From Bradyrhizobium tropiciagri (lineage in GTDB: Bacteria > Pseudomonadota > Alphaproteobacteria > Rhizobiales > Xanthobacteraceae), in contig NZ_JAFCKH010000010.1 of assembly GCF_018130505.1 (NCBI RefSeq), positions 1-64,000 on the forward strand: a stretch of DNA of 64,000 nt, in the 5' to 3' direction. Both the position numbers and the translations under genes were made by a program. Below the pieces are notes generated by a model that worked only from the letters and a program-made list of their open reading frames with translations, had not been told where the DNA came from and did not search any database. Shown here piece by piece: positions 33,579-41,940 of this stretch (the stretch's first letter is position 1; every line of letters begins with the position of its first letter).

Positions 33579-35093
33579 GTGACCGTCGCCCTTCCCACCC
33601 CATCGCAACTCCGTGCCGTCGCCGAACAATGCGGACTGTCGCTGACCGACGAGGACGTCACCTCGTTCCGCGGCCTGATGCAGGGCTCGATCGAGGCCTA
33701 CAACCTCGTCGCAGCGATGCCGGATGAGCTTCCCGAGGTGAAATATCCGCGCACGCCGGGCTACCGGCCGGCGCCGGAGGACAACAAGCACAACGCCTGG
33801 TACCGCAAGTCGACGGTGAAGGGCGCCGGCTCCGGCAAGCTCAAGGGCAAGACGGTCGCGCTGAAGGACAACATCATGCTGGCCGGCGTGCCGATGACCA
33901 ACGGCTCGTCGACGCTGGAAGGCTTTGTGCCTGACTTCGATGCGACCATCGTCACGCGCATGCTCGATGCCGGTGCCGAGATCGTCGGCAAGGTGCATTG
34001 CGAGCATTTCTGCCTGTCCGGCGGCAGCCACACCGGCTCTTACGGTCCGGTGCACAATCCGCACAAGATGGGCTATTCGGCCGGCGGCTCGTCATCGGGC
34101 TCGGGCGTCGTCGTCGCGCTCGGCGAGGTCGACATGGCGATCGGCGGCGACCAGGGCGGCTCGATCCGCATGCCGTCCTCGTTCTGCGGCACCTACGGCA
34201 TGAAGCCGACCTGGGGCCTCGTGCCCTACACCGGCATCATGCCGATCGAGATCTTCGTCGACCACACCGGCCCGATGACCGCGACCGTCGAAGACAACGC
34301 ACTTCTGCTCGAAGTCTTGGCCGGCGACGACGGCTATGATCCGCGCATCAAGGCGCCGAAGGTCGAGGACTACACCAAGGCGCTGGGCGCCGGCGTCAAG
34401 GGCATGAAGATCGGTATCGTCAAGGAGGGCTTCGAGCAGCCGACCGCCGAGGCCGCAGTCAACGAGAGCGTGCGCGAGGCGGCGAAACGCTTCAAGGACC
34501 TCGGTGCGAGCATCGACATCGTCTCGATCCCGATGCACCTCGCGGGTGGCGCGATCTGGACACCGATCGGCACCGAGGGCCTGACCCAGACCATGATGTT
34601 CGGCGACGGCTACGGTCTCAGCCGCGGCGATCTCTATTCGACCTCGCTGATGGATTTCCATCGCGGCTGGCGCCGCCAGGCGGATTCGCTCTCCGAGACC
34701 ACGAAACTGTTCATGATGCTCGGTACCTACATCAACAACAGCTTCGGCCCGCGCTTCTACGGCAAGGCGCTCAACATCTCGCGCCGACTTGCGGCCGCCT
34801 ACGACAAGGCGTTCAAGGACTACGATCTGCTACTGATGCCCACGACGCCGATGAAGGCGACCAAGCTGCCGGCGCCCGATGCCAGCCGCGAGGAGTATGT
34901 CGCCCGCGCGCTCGAGATGATCTCCAACACCGCGCCGTTCGACATCACCCATCATCCGGCGATGTCGCTGCCCTGCGGCATGGTTGACGGCCTGCCGGTC
35001 GGGCTGATGCTGGTCGGCCGGATGTTCGAGGAGTCCACCATCTACCGCGCCGCCCATGCCTTCGAGCAGGTCGGCGACTGGAAGAAGATGTGA
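33579..35093 (+). CDS. Amidase-signature family amidase
   Basis: This 504-residue amidase should hydrolyse an amide to a carboxylic acid and ammonia. It has the Ser-cisSer-Lys triad regions: Lys in TVALKDNIMLAG, cis-Ser in GGSSSGSGVV and Ser nucleophile in GGDQGGSIRMPSSFCG. Sequence resembles, from recall, the nitrile hydratase-associated amidases of Rhodococcus; no nitrile hydratase is in this window. A GTG at 33579 with GAGGAGAG six bases upstream is preferred to an ATG at 33468 that starts inside the inverted repeat. It precedes the permease genes of a matching ABC importer. Confidence 0.93.
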   Translation: MTVALPTPSQLRAVAEQCGLSLTDEDVTSFRGLMQGSIEAYNLVAAMPDELPEVKYPRTPGYRPAPEDNKHNAWYRKSTVKGAGSGKLKGKTVALKDNIMLAGVPMTNGSSTLEGFVPDFDATIVTRMLDAGAEIVGKVHCEHFCLSGGSHTGSYGPVHNPHKMGYSAGGSSSGSGVVVALGEVDMAIGGDQGGSIRMPSSFCGTYGMKPTWGLVPYTGIMPIEIFVDHTGPMTATVEDNALLLEVLAGDDGYDPRIKAPKVEDYTKALGAGVKGMKIGIVKEGFEQPTAEAAVNESVREAAKRFKDLGASIDIVSIPMHLAGGAIWTPIGTEGLTQTMMFGDGYGLSRGDLYSTSLMDFHRGWRRQADSLSETTKLFMMLGTYINNSFGPRFYGKALNISRRLAAAYDKAFKDYDLLLMPTTPMKATKLPAPDASREEYVARALEMISNTAPFDITHHPAMSLPCGMVDGLPVGLMLVGRMFEESTIYRAAHAFEQVGDWKKM

Positions 35094-35132
35094 GGCGCGC
35101 CTTGTCGCAAATCGACGGATGGATCGAACGCC

Positions 35133-35990
35133 ATGGCCACTAGTTTCGCCGCGGCGTTCGAGATCGTGAGCTTCGGCGCCATCATCGTGCTGGTCGTGCT
35201 CGGGCTAGGCATCATCGCCAGCATGATGGGGATCTTCAACTTCGCGCAGGGCGAATTCGTCCTGCTCGGCGCTTATGTCACCTACCTGGCTTCCGCCCAC
35301 GGCGTGCCGATCTGGGCCGGCATGATCGCCGCGCCGTTCGTGGTCGGCGCGCTTGGCTTCGTGCTGGAGGCGCTGATCATAAGGCGCTTCTACGCCGCGC
35401 CGATCGTGGCGATGCTCGGCACCTATGCGCTCGGCCTGATCATCCGCGAGAGCGTGCGCGGCCTGATCGGCGGCTTCTATCTCACGGTGCCGGAGCCGAT
35501 CGGCGGCTCGATCGACCTCGGCTCGATCCACATCTCGGCCTGGCGCTTCACCATCATCGTGATCACGCTGCTGGTGATGGCCGCCTGCTACCTGCTGCTG
35601 GCGCGCACCAGCTTTGGTTTGCGCGTCCGTGCCACGCTGGAGAACCCGGCGCTTGCGCGTGCGTCGGGAATTTCCACGCCGCTGATCTACGGCGCTACCT
35701 TTGCATTTGGTGCGGCGCTGGCCGGCCTCGCCGGCGCGTTGATCGTGCCGGTGTTCAGCCTGTTCGCCGATCTCGGCATCCGCTTCCTGATCCAGGGCTT
35801 CGTCGCCGTCATGGTCGGCGGCGTCGGCTCCTTCATCGGACCGGTCGCCGGCGCCGGTCTGATCGGTACGCTGAGCGCGGCGCTGCCGTGGGTCATGTCG
35901 CCCGTCGTCGCCGACGTGCTCGTCTTCGTGCTCGCCATTGCCTTCATCAAATTCCGGCCGCAGGGCCTCATCGCTGGAAGAGGGGTTTAG
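35133..35990 (+). CDS. Amide/urea or branched-chain amino acid-type ABC permease (LivH/UrtB-like)
   Basis: This 285-residue membrane permease has the family N-terminal region (LGLGIIASMMGIFNFAQGEF) and the late loop GGVGSFIGPVAGAGLIGTL. About eight membrane segments are visible. It follows the amidase by 39 bp and precedes the binding-protein gene by 4 bp, so it belongs to the same transcription unit. With the LivM-type partner it would form the channel. Context favours an amide or urea-like substrate. Confidence 0.92.
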   Translation: MATSFAAAFEIVSFGAIIVLVVLGLGIIASMMGIFNFAQGEFVLLGAYVTYLASAHGVPIWAGMIAAPFVVGALGFVLEALIIRRFYAAPIVAMLGTYALGLIIRESVRGLIGGFYLTVPEPIGGSIDLGSIHISAWRFTIIVITLLVMAACYLLLARTSFGLRVRATLENPALARASGISTPLIYGATFAFGAALAGLAGALIVPVFSLFADLGIRFLIQGFVAVMVGGVGSFIGPVAGAGLIGTLSAALPWVMSPVVADVLVFVLAIAFIKFRPQGLIAGRGV

Positions 35991-35994
35991 TCAC

Positions 35995-37215
35995 ATGTCC
36001 ATTGATCGCATCAATCTGACCCGCCGCCGCTTCATGAGCAATTTCGCCTTTGCCACCGGCGCGATCGCGACCGGCGTCGGCAGCTGGGTGATCCGCCCGG
36101 ATTGGGCCAACGCCGCCGAGGGGCCGATCAAGGTCGGCATCGCGACCGACCTCACCGGCCCGATCGCCTACGCCGGCAATGCCGATGCCAACGTCGCCAA
36201 GATGGTGATCAAGGAGATCAACGCCGCCGGCGGCCTGCTCGGCCGGCCGCTCGAGCTCTACATCGAGGACACCGCGTCGAACGAATCGGTCGCGGTCGGC
36301 AACGTCCGCAAGCTGATCCAGCGCGACAAGGTCGACATGGTCTTGGGCGGCATCACCTCTTCGATGCGCAACGCGATCAAGGATCCGATCGTGGCGCGCG
36401 GCAAGACGCTCTACATCTATCCGCAGCTCTACGAGGGCAAGGAGTGCACGCCGTACCTGTTCTGCACCGGGCCTACCCCGGCGCAGCAATGCGACGAGTT
36501 CATTCCCTGGCTGATCAAGAACGGCGGCAAGAAGTTCGCGCTGCCGAGCGCCAACTATGTCTGGCCGCACACGCTCAACGTCTACGCCCGCAAGGTGATC
36601 GAACAGAACGGCGGCGAGGTGGTGTTCGAGGAATACTATCCGCTCGACCAGGTCGACTTCTCGGCGACCGTCAACCGCATCATCTCCAACAAGGTCGACG
36701 TCGTCTTCAACACCGTGATCCCGCCGGGCGTCGGCCCGTTCTTCAAGCAGCTCTATGAAGCCGGGTTCCTGAAGGGTGGCGGCCGGCTCGCCTGCGTCTA
36801 CTATGACGAGAACACGCTCAACATCAATCAGGCCAATGAGATCGAGGGGCTGGCGAGCTGTCTCGACTATTTCAAGGTGCTGACCAAGGACGATCCGGTC
36901 AGCGCCAAGATCCAGGCCGCCTATGAGAAGGATTTCCCGGGCAACTTCCTGTTCGCCGCCGGCAGCGCAGCGACCGGAACCTATCGCGGCCTCAAGCTCT
37001 GGGAAGCCGCGGTCAAGGAGGCCGGCAAGGTCGACCGCGATGCGGTTGCGGCCGCGCTCGATCATGCCAAGATCGCGGAAGGGCCGGGCGGGCCGGCCGA
37101 GATGGTACCGGGCAAGCGGCATTGCAAGATGAACATGTACACGGCCGTCGCCAAGGCCGGGACCTACGAGGTCGTGGCGCGCAGCAACGGCCTCGTCGAT
37201 CCCAAGGAATGCTGA
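35995..37215 (+). CDS. ABC transporter substrate-binding protein, Tat-exported
   Basis: This 406-residue protein begins with a twin-arginine-type signal (LTRRRFMSNFAFATGAIATG) and a likely cleavage after WANAAE. The mature part is a Peripla_BP_5 binding protein related to urea and short-chain amide receptors: VGIATDLTGPIAYAGNADAN, YIEDTASNESVAVGNVRKLI. Start 35995 (MSIDRINLTR) places the RR motif correctly. It should deliver the amidase substrate, or a related amide, to the surrounding permease; the substrate itself is inferred from context. Confidence 0.92.
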   Translation: MSIDRINLTRRRFMSNFAFATGAIATGVGSWVIRPDWANAAEGPIKVGIATDLTGPIAYAGNADANVAKMVIKEINAAGGLLGRPLELYIEDTASNESVAVGNVRKLIQRDKVDMVLGGITSSMRNAIKDPIVARGKTLYIYPQLYEGKECTPYLFCTGPTPAQQCDEFIPWLIKNGGKKFALPSANYVWPHTLNVYARKVIEQNGGEVVFEEYYPLDQVDFSATVNRIISNKVDVVFNTVIPPGVGPFFKQLYEAGFLKGGGRLACVYYDENTLNINQANEIEGLASCLDYFKVLTKDDPVSAKIQAAYEKDFPGNFLFAAGSAATGTYRGLKLWEAAVKEAGKVDRDAVAAALDHAKIAEGPGGPAEMVPGKRHCKMNMYTAVAKAGTYEVVARSNGLVDPKEC

Positions 37216-37222
37216 GAGTACG

Positions 37223-38317
37223 ATGGGTGGAGCAAGTGAGGCCGTCGCGCGCGTCAGCGAGAGGCCGGACGTCGTGACACATGAAGGGGCGCCGGCGGCG
37301 AGTGCGCCGGCGCGTTCGGCGGCGGCGGGATGGAAAGTCCTGCCGATCGTGGAAGGGCTGGTGCTGATCACCGCGCTGCTCCTGCCGCTGGTGCTGCAGG
37401 ACTACCTCACGGTGTTCGCCACCCGCGTCGTCATCCTCGCGCTGTTCGCGATCTCGTTCGACCTGGTATGGGGCTATGCCGGCATCATGAGCTTCGGCCA
37501 GGCGCTGTTCTTCGGCGCCGCCGGCTATGGTGTGGCGCTGCTGGCGCGCGACCTTGGCGTCACCTCGATCCTCTTGATCCTGCCGGCAGGCGCGTTGATC
37601 GGGCTCACCGCGGCCCTCTTGCTCGGCGGCTTCCTCTTGCTCGGCCGTTATCCGTCGAGCGTGATCTTCGTCTCGCTCGGCACGCTCACCGGCTCCTACG
37701 CCGCCGACCGCCTCGCGCGCGGCTGGTACTATCTCGGCGGCCAGAACGGCATCCCGTCGATCCCGTCGCTGTCGCTCGGCTCGATCGATATCTCGGAAGG
37801 TCCGGTCTACTACTATCTCGCACTCGGCATCCTCGTCGTCGTCTATTTGCTGTGCCGCTTCCTGGTGCGCTCGCAGTTCGGCCTCGCGCTGGCTGGGCTG
37901 CGCGAGAACGAGCAGCGCATCGCCTTCTTCGGCTACAAGGCGCAGCATCTCAAGGCGATCATCTTCGCGATCGGCGGCACCATCGCCGGCCTCGCCGGCA
38001 GCCTCTACGCCTTCCACGAGGGTTTCGTCTGGCCCAACATGCTCGGCGTCGTGTTCTCGACCCAGGTCGTGCTCTATGTGCTGTTCGGCGGCTCCGGCAC
38101 GCTGATCGGCGCTGTGATCGGCACCGTCATCATCGAGGGTGTCAGCTTCTGGCTGTCAGACAATTACCGCGACGTCTGGCCGATCATCCTCGGCGTGCTG
38201 TTGCTGCTCGTCATCATGTTCCGGCCGCTCGGGCTGATCTCCTTCGTGCTCGGCGAGCGCGAGCGGGTCGGCAGTTTCGGCAAGGCTCCAAAGGAGACGC
38301 CCAATGCCGCTCCTTGA
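37223..38317 (+). CDS. ABC transporter permease (LivM/UrtC-like)
   Basis: This 364-residue permease has a hydrophilic N-terminal extension of about 35 residues before the first membrane segment. The family stretch FDLVWGYAGIMSFGQALFFG follows, then FGLALAGLRENEQRIAFFGY and VFSTQVVLYVLFGGSGTLIG. It starts 7 bp after the binding-protein stop and overlaps the ATPase gene by 14 bp. It is the second membrane subunit of the importer. Confidence 0.92.
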   Translation: MGGASEAVARVSERPDVVTHEGAPAASAPARSAAAGWKVLPIVEGLVLITALLLPLVLQDYLTVFATRVVILALFAISFDLVWGYAGIMSFGQALFFGAAGYGVALLARDLGVTSILLILPAGALIGLTAALLLGGFLLLGRYPSSVIFVSLGTLTGSYAADRLARGWYYLGGQNGIPSIPSLSLGSIDISEGPVYYYLALGILVVVYLLCRFLVRSQFGLALAGLRENEQRIAFFGYKAQHLKAIIFAIGGTIAGLAGSLYAFHEGFVWPNMLGVVFSTQVVLYVLFGGSGTLIGAVIGTVIIEGVSFWLSDNYRDVWPIILGVLLLLVIMFRPLGLISFVLGERERVGSFGKAPKETPNAAP

Positions 38318-39038
38318 GGCGCAAGGGATCAGCAAGGTGTTCGGCAAGCTGACCGCGCTCGACGGCGCCGCGCTCACCGTCGGCGAGAACGAGTTTCACG
38401 GCCTGATCGGGCCGAACGGCTCGGGCAAGAGCACGCTGATGAAATGCGTCGCCGGCGCCGAGGTGCCGACCACGGGCAAGGTCTCGTTCGTCAATACCGA
38501 CATCACCGCGTTCACGCCGACCGAGCGCGCCCGCGCCGGCATGAGCCTGAAGTTCCAGATCACCTCGGTGCTGCCGACGCTGACGCTGTACGACAACATC
38601 CTGCTGGCGTTGCAGGCGCAGTGCTCGCTGTTCGATCTCGTGCTGTCGCGCACGCGGCGCAAGCTGCACGATCAGGTCATGACGATGCTGACCCAGTTCC
38701 GCCTCGCCGAACGCGCCCATGACGCCGCCGCGACGCTGTCGCACGGCCAGCAGCAATGGCTGGAGATCGCGATGGCGCTGGCCGGCAAGCCGCGGCTGCT
38801 GCTGCTGGACGAGCCGACCGGCGGCATGAGCCTCGAAGAGCGGCGCGTCACCGGCGAATTGCTGCAGCCGATCAAGCAGCATTGCTCGCTCGTCATCGTC
38901 GAGCACGATCTCGATTTCATCCGCGACATCTGCGACCGCCTCACCGTACTCGACCAGGGCAAGGTGCTGGCATCAGGGACGATCGCGGAAATCCAGGCCA
39001 ACAAGAGCGTTCAGGAGATCTATCTTCGCCGTGCCTGA
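38304..39038 (+). CDS. ABC transporter ATPase (LivG-like)
   Basis: This 244-residue ATPase has Walker A GPNGSGKSTL, LSHGQQQWLEIAMALAGKPR in place of the classical signature, and Walker B LLLLDEPTGGMS. The C-terminal half includes the LivG-type EHDLDFIRDICDRLTVLDQG. The usual LSGGQ is replaced by LSHGQQQ, a form also seen in urea-type (UrtD) ATPases as I recall. It overlaps the genes on both sides, implying coupled translation. Confidence 0.93.
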   Translation: MPLLEAQGISKVFGKLTALDGAALTVGENEFHGLIGPNGSGKSTLMKCVAGAEVPTTGKVSFVNTDITAFTPTERARAGMSLKFQITSVLPTLTLYDNILLALQAQCSLFDLVLSRTRRKLHDQVMTMLTQFRLAERAHDAAATLSHGQQQWLEIAMALAGKPRLLLLDEPTGGMSLEERRVTGELLQPIKQHCSLVIVEHDLDFIRDICDRLTVLDQGKVLASGTIAEIQANKSVQEIYLRRA

Positions 39039-39732
39039 CCAGTCCTTTCTCGATATCAGGAATCTCGATGCCGGCTATGGCCGCAGCCAGGTGCTGTTCG
39101 GCGTCAACATCGGCATTCCCTGGCGCGGCGGCGTCGCGGTGCTCGGCCGCAACGGCGCCGGCAAGACCACGCTGATGAAGACCATCGTCGGCGAGCTCGC
39201 CAGCACGCAGGGCGAGTTGTTCTTCGACGGCCGCGACATCACCCGCAGCCGCACCGAGCAGCGCGTGCGCTCCGGCATCGGCTATGTGCCGCAGGAGCAT
39301 TCGGTGTTCGCACGCCTCTCGGTGCGCGACAATCTCGCGGTCGGCTCGCTGTCCAACCGCGATGCGAGCGCGGTCGACCGCGTGCTGGCGATCTTCCCGA
39401 AGCTCGGCCAGCGCCTCGACCAGCCCGCCGGCACGCTGTCAGGCGGCGAGCGCAAGATGCTGGCGATCGCCCGCGCCATGCTCGGCAATCCGAAGCTGCT
39501 GCTGCTGGACGAGCCGACCGAGGGCGTCTGGATCGGCGTCATCGAGGAGATCACCGAGCGGCTGATCGAGCTCGCCAAGCAGATCTCGGTCGTGATCGTC
39601 GAGCAGCACCTCGACCTCGCCCTGCGCGTCGCCGACTACGCCTACGTGCTCGACCGCGGCCGCGTTGCCCTGCAGGGCGCCGCAGGCGAGGTGCGTAGCG
39701 ATCCGGAATTGCTGCGGTACCTCGCGCCGTAG
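39031..39732 (+). CDS. ABC transporter ATPase (LivF-like)
   Basis: This 233-residue ATPase has Walker A GRNGAGKTTL, signature LSGGERKML and Walker B LLLLDEPTEGVW. The phrase EPTEGVWIGVIEEI is typical of the UrtE/LivF branch. It starts with GTG at 39031, overlapping the previous gene by 8 bp. It is the last gene of the amide operon; a short inverted repeat (GTTCCCAAGGGAAC, near 39741) follows but has no T-run. Confidence 0.93.
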   Translation: MPDQSFLDIRNLDAGYGRSQVLFGVNIGIPWRGGVAVLGRNGAGKTTLMKTIVGELASTQGELFFDGRDITRSRTEQRVRSGIGYVPQEHSVFARLSVRDNLAVGSLSNRDASAVDRVLAIFPKLGQRLDQPAGTLSGGERKMLAIARAMLGNPKLLLLDEPTEGVWIGVIEEITERLIELAKQISVVIVEQHLDLALRVADYAYVLDRGRVALQGAAGEVRSDPELLRYLAP

Positions 39733-39806
39733 CAGCTCCGGTTCCCAAGGGAACGACGAGGAACGAAGCAGCCCCGTTGCCGTTAGGCAGCGGGAGGAAA
39801 TCACCA

Positions 39807-40034
39807 ATGCGTTATCTTTCGATTCTTGCTTTCGCCGCCGCCCTGATGAGCGGCGGCACCGCGCTTGCGCAGCATTCCGGCACCAAGGCGGAACAGTCCG
39901 CATGTTCGCGCGATGCGCAGCGCTTCTGCCGCAAGGAGCTCGGCAATGACGGCGCCGTTCAAGGCTGCCTGCAGACGAACCGCGCCAGCTTGAGCTCGCG
40001 CTGCAAGAAGGTGTTCGAAAGCCACGGAATGTAG
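39807..40034 (+). CDS. Small secreted Cys-rich protein
   Basis: This 75-residue protein has a signal peptide (LSILAFAAALMSGGTALAQ) and a short mature region. The four Cys occur in ACSRDAQRFCRKELGND and VQGCLQTNRASLSSRCKK, a pattern of the GLG1/cysteine-rich repeat type found in many Rhizobiales. A ribosome-binding site (GGGAGG, near 39791) supports the start. Function is unknown. It stands alone between the amide operon and a convergent transpeptidase-like gene. Confidence 0.8.
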   Translation: MRYLSILAFAAALMSGGTALAQHSGTKAEQSACSRDAQRFCRKELGNDGAVQGCLQTNRASLSSRCKKVFESHGM

Positions 40035-40100
40035 CTGCCGCCACGGTGTGCGTCGTGCGATGAGCCGCGCGAGTGCGATGCTGCGTCCCCACCCACAACT

Positions 40101-40206
40101 GTCATCGCCCGGCTTGACCGGGCGATCCAGTACGCCGCGGCTTCTCGGCTCAATAACGACTGTCTCTGGAATACTGGGTCACCCGGTCAAGTCGGGTGAT
40201 GACACC
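40101..40206. repeat. Dispersed palindromic repeat D, copy 3
   Basis: This is the uninterrupted version of the repeat in which the IS at 18-1280 is inserted, and it shows the original target: GTCATCGCCCGGCTTGACCG. It lies between the convergent Cys-rich and YafK-like genes, 3' of both. Confidence 0.88.
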
Positions 40207-40237
40207 GCGTTGTTTGGCTGGCGATGCGCGCCGCGTC

Positions 40238-41755
40238 CTACTTCATCGCCGAGAAGCGGTTGTCGAACGAGTTCGACTGCAACACCGGGGCGGAGCCGGC
40301 GAGCTGGGTGCCGGTGGACTGGGCCGGCGCGGCCGCGGCGGTGTCTGTCGTGACTGACGGCTTCAGCGGCGGCTTGGCGGCCTGCTTGGGCTCGACCTTC
40401 GGGGCGACGCGGACCACCGATTGCGGCTTGGTCTCGGCGACCTTCGGCTTGGCCGGTGCCGCAGCCGCAGCAGGCTTGGGCGCGGCGGCCGGGGTGGCGT
40501 CCGCGGCGGCGCTGCCGCCGATGCCGACCTTGCGGGCGAAGCTGGAGAAGAAGCCTTCGGACCTGCCTTCGGATTTCTCGGCCGGTGCGGCGGTGGCGAC
40601 GCGGGTCGACGAGGTCGTCGCAACCGGCGTCTCCTCCTGCGGCACCGCGACGAGGTTCGGCTTCGGCGGATTGACCGTGCCGGGGATGGTGCCCGGTGCG
40701 CGGGCCAGCGCCAGCGACTGCAAATTCTGGCTTTCGCCGCCCTCCGACAGGCCGGTAGCGCCTTCCGGAATCTTCGAGGCGAAGATCGCGTTCATGCCGC
40801 CGTCGATGCCGGTGTTCATCCGAGCCATCGGCGTGCCCTTGGAGACCAGCTTGGCGGTCTCGGCGGCGTCCTGCTGCTCCTTCTCGCGCACCGCGCTCGC
40901 GATCTCCTCGGGGATCACATAGGCCGGGCACTTGGCAGAGGCATCGAACACCGGATCGCGGGTCGCGCCGGGCGCCTTGACGGCGTCGAAGACGTATTTC
41001 TTCTCGCAGAAGTCGACCTTCGGCTCCTGCTTCGTCACCTCGAAATGATCATAGCCTTCCTTGATCATCTTCCAGAAAGGCATGTTCGGGTTGTTGCGGT
41101 GCTTGGCCATGTTCACCGGCGTCATCCGGAACGGATAGGCCTGCAGCTGGAATGCCTTCTGGCCACCGAAGAACGACTCGCGGCCGAGCGAATAGATCTC
41201 GGCGATCTGCTCGTCGGTCATCGCGTAGCAGCCGCGTGAGGAGCAGTCGCCATGCACCATCAGCTGCGAGCCGGTGCGGCCGAGCGACTTGTCGAAGGCG
41301 TTGGGATAGCCGGTGTTGAACGACAGGTAATAGGCCGACTGCGGGTTCATCTGGCTCGGGTTGATCGAGTAGAACCCTTCGGGTGCCTGGCGGTCGCCTT
41401 CGCGGACCTTGGGGCCGAGATCGCCCGACCAGCGGCAGATCGGATAGGTCTTGAGCAGCGCCATGCGGCCGGAGCGATCCTGCTTCCAGACCTCGAGCAC
41501 AGCCTCCTGCTTGAACAGGCGGACCAGCATCGGCGATTGCAGGTCCATGTCCTTCTCGGCCATCGCGGCGACGAGCTTCGGCGGGACCGGCTGGTTGGCC
41601 TTGGCGTTGTTGGCGAGCGAAATCTGGTCGCTGTCACAACCGGCAAGGAAGACGCTCGCGGCGAGGGCCGCCGAGGTCAGAAGCGCGCGTACGAGCGTGC
41701 GATGAATCAAGTCCGAGCTCCACACCCACCGGGCGACTATTCGCGACCCCAACAC
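40238..41755 (-). CDS. YafK/DpaA-like L,D-transpeptidase family lipoprotein
   Basis: This protein of up to 505 residues has a lipoprotein signal (LVRALLTSAALAASVFLAGC, lipobox LAGC). A YkuD-type domain spans about residues 60-250: YPICRWSGDLGPKVREGD, QAPEGFYSINPSQMNP and the active site LMVHGDCSSRGCYAMTDEQI. These match E. coli YafK (DpaA/LdtF), which releases Braun lipoprotein from peptidoglycan. Function as an amidase rather than a transpeptidase is therefore possible. A further 200 residues rich in Ala, Pro and Lys follow, absent from YafK as I recall it. The ATG at 41755 puts the signal unusually far in; GTG or TTG codons nearer 41710 may be the real start. Confidence 0.85.
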   Translation of the reverse strand: MLGSRIVARWVWSSDLIHRTLVRALLTSAALAASVFLAGCDSDQISLANNAKANQPVPPKLVAAMAEKDMDLQSPMLVRLFKQEAVLEVWKQDRSGRMALLKTYPICRWSGDLGPKVREGDRQAPEGFYSINPSQMNPQSAYYLSFNTGYPNAFDKSLGRTGSQLMVHGDCSSRGCYAMTDEQIAEIYSLGRESFFGGQKAFQLQAYPFRMTPVNMAKHRNNPNMPFWKMIKEGYDHFEVTKQEPKVDFCEKKYVFDAVKAPGATRDPVFDASAKCPAYVIPEEIASAVREKEQQDAAETAKLVSKGTPMARMNTGIDGGMNAIFASKIPEGATGLSEGGESQNLQSLALARAPGTIPGTVNPPKPNLVAVPQEETPVATTSSTRVATAAPAEKSEGRSEGFFSSFARKVGIGGSAAADATPAAAPKPAAAAAPAKPKVAETKPQSVVRVAPKVEPKQAAKPPLKPSVTTDTAAAAPAQSTGTQLAGSAPVLQSNSFDNRFSAMK

Positions 41756-41898
41756 GGCGAATATGCCCTGAAGCCATTGTGTAAAATATTAGCCTTCGAC
41801 AGCCCCGGCCCGCAACACGAACAGGGCCGACCGGCCCTTACGGTAGCAGGCATGGTTCAAGGAATGTTAAAGACCGGCCTCAGGGCCCAATTGAGGCC

Positions 41899-41928
41899 AA
41901 AATGCCCGATTCGGACGAAAAATCGGGC
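41899..41928 (-). terminator. Probable terminator after accA
   Basis: On the minus strand GCCCGATT (41928-41921) pairs with AATCGGGC (41911-41904) over a 9-nt loop, followed by ATTTT. It begins 13 bp past the accA stop. The rest of 41756-41940 shows no gene. Confidence 0.5.
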
Positions 41929-41940
41929 CGTTTCGCCGCA

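Noticed and set aside
39741-39754. Terminator after the amide operon
   Set aside because: GTTCCCAAGGGAAC is a perfect palindrome, but its loop is too short for a stable hairpin and no T-run follows.
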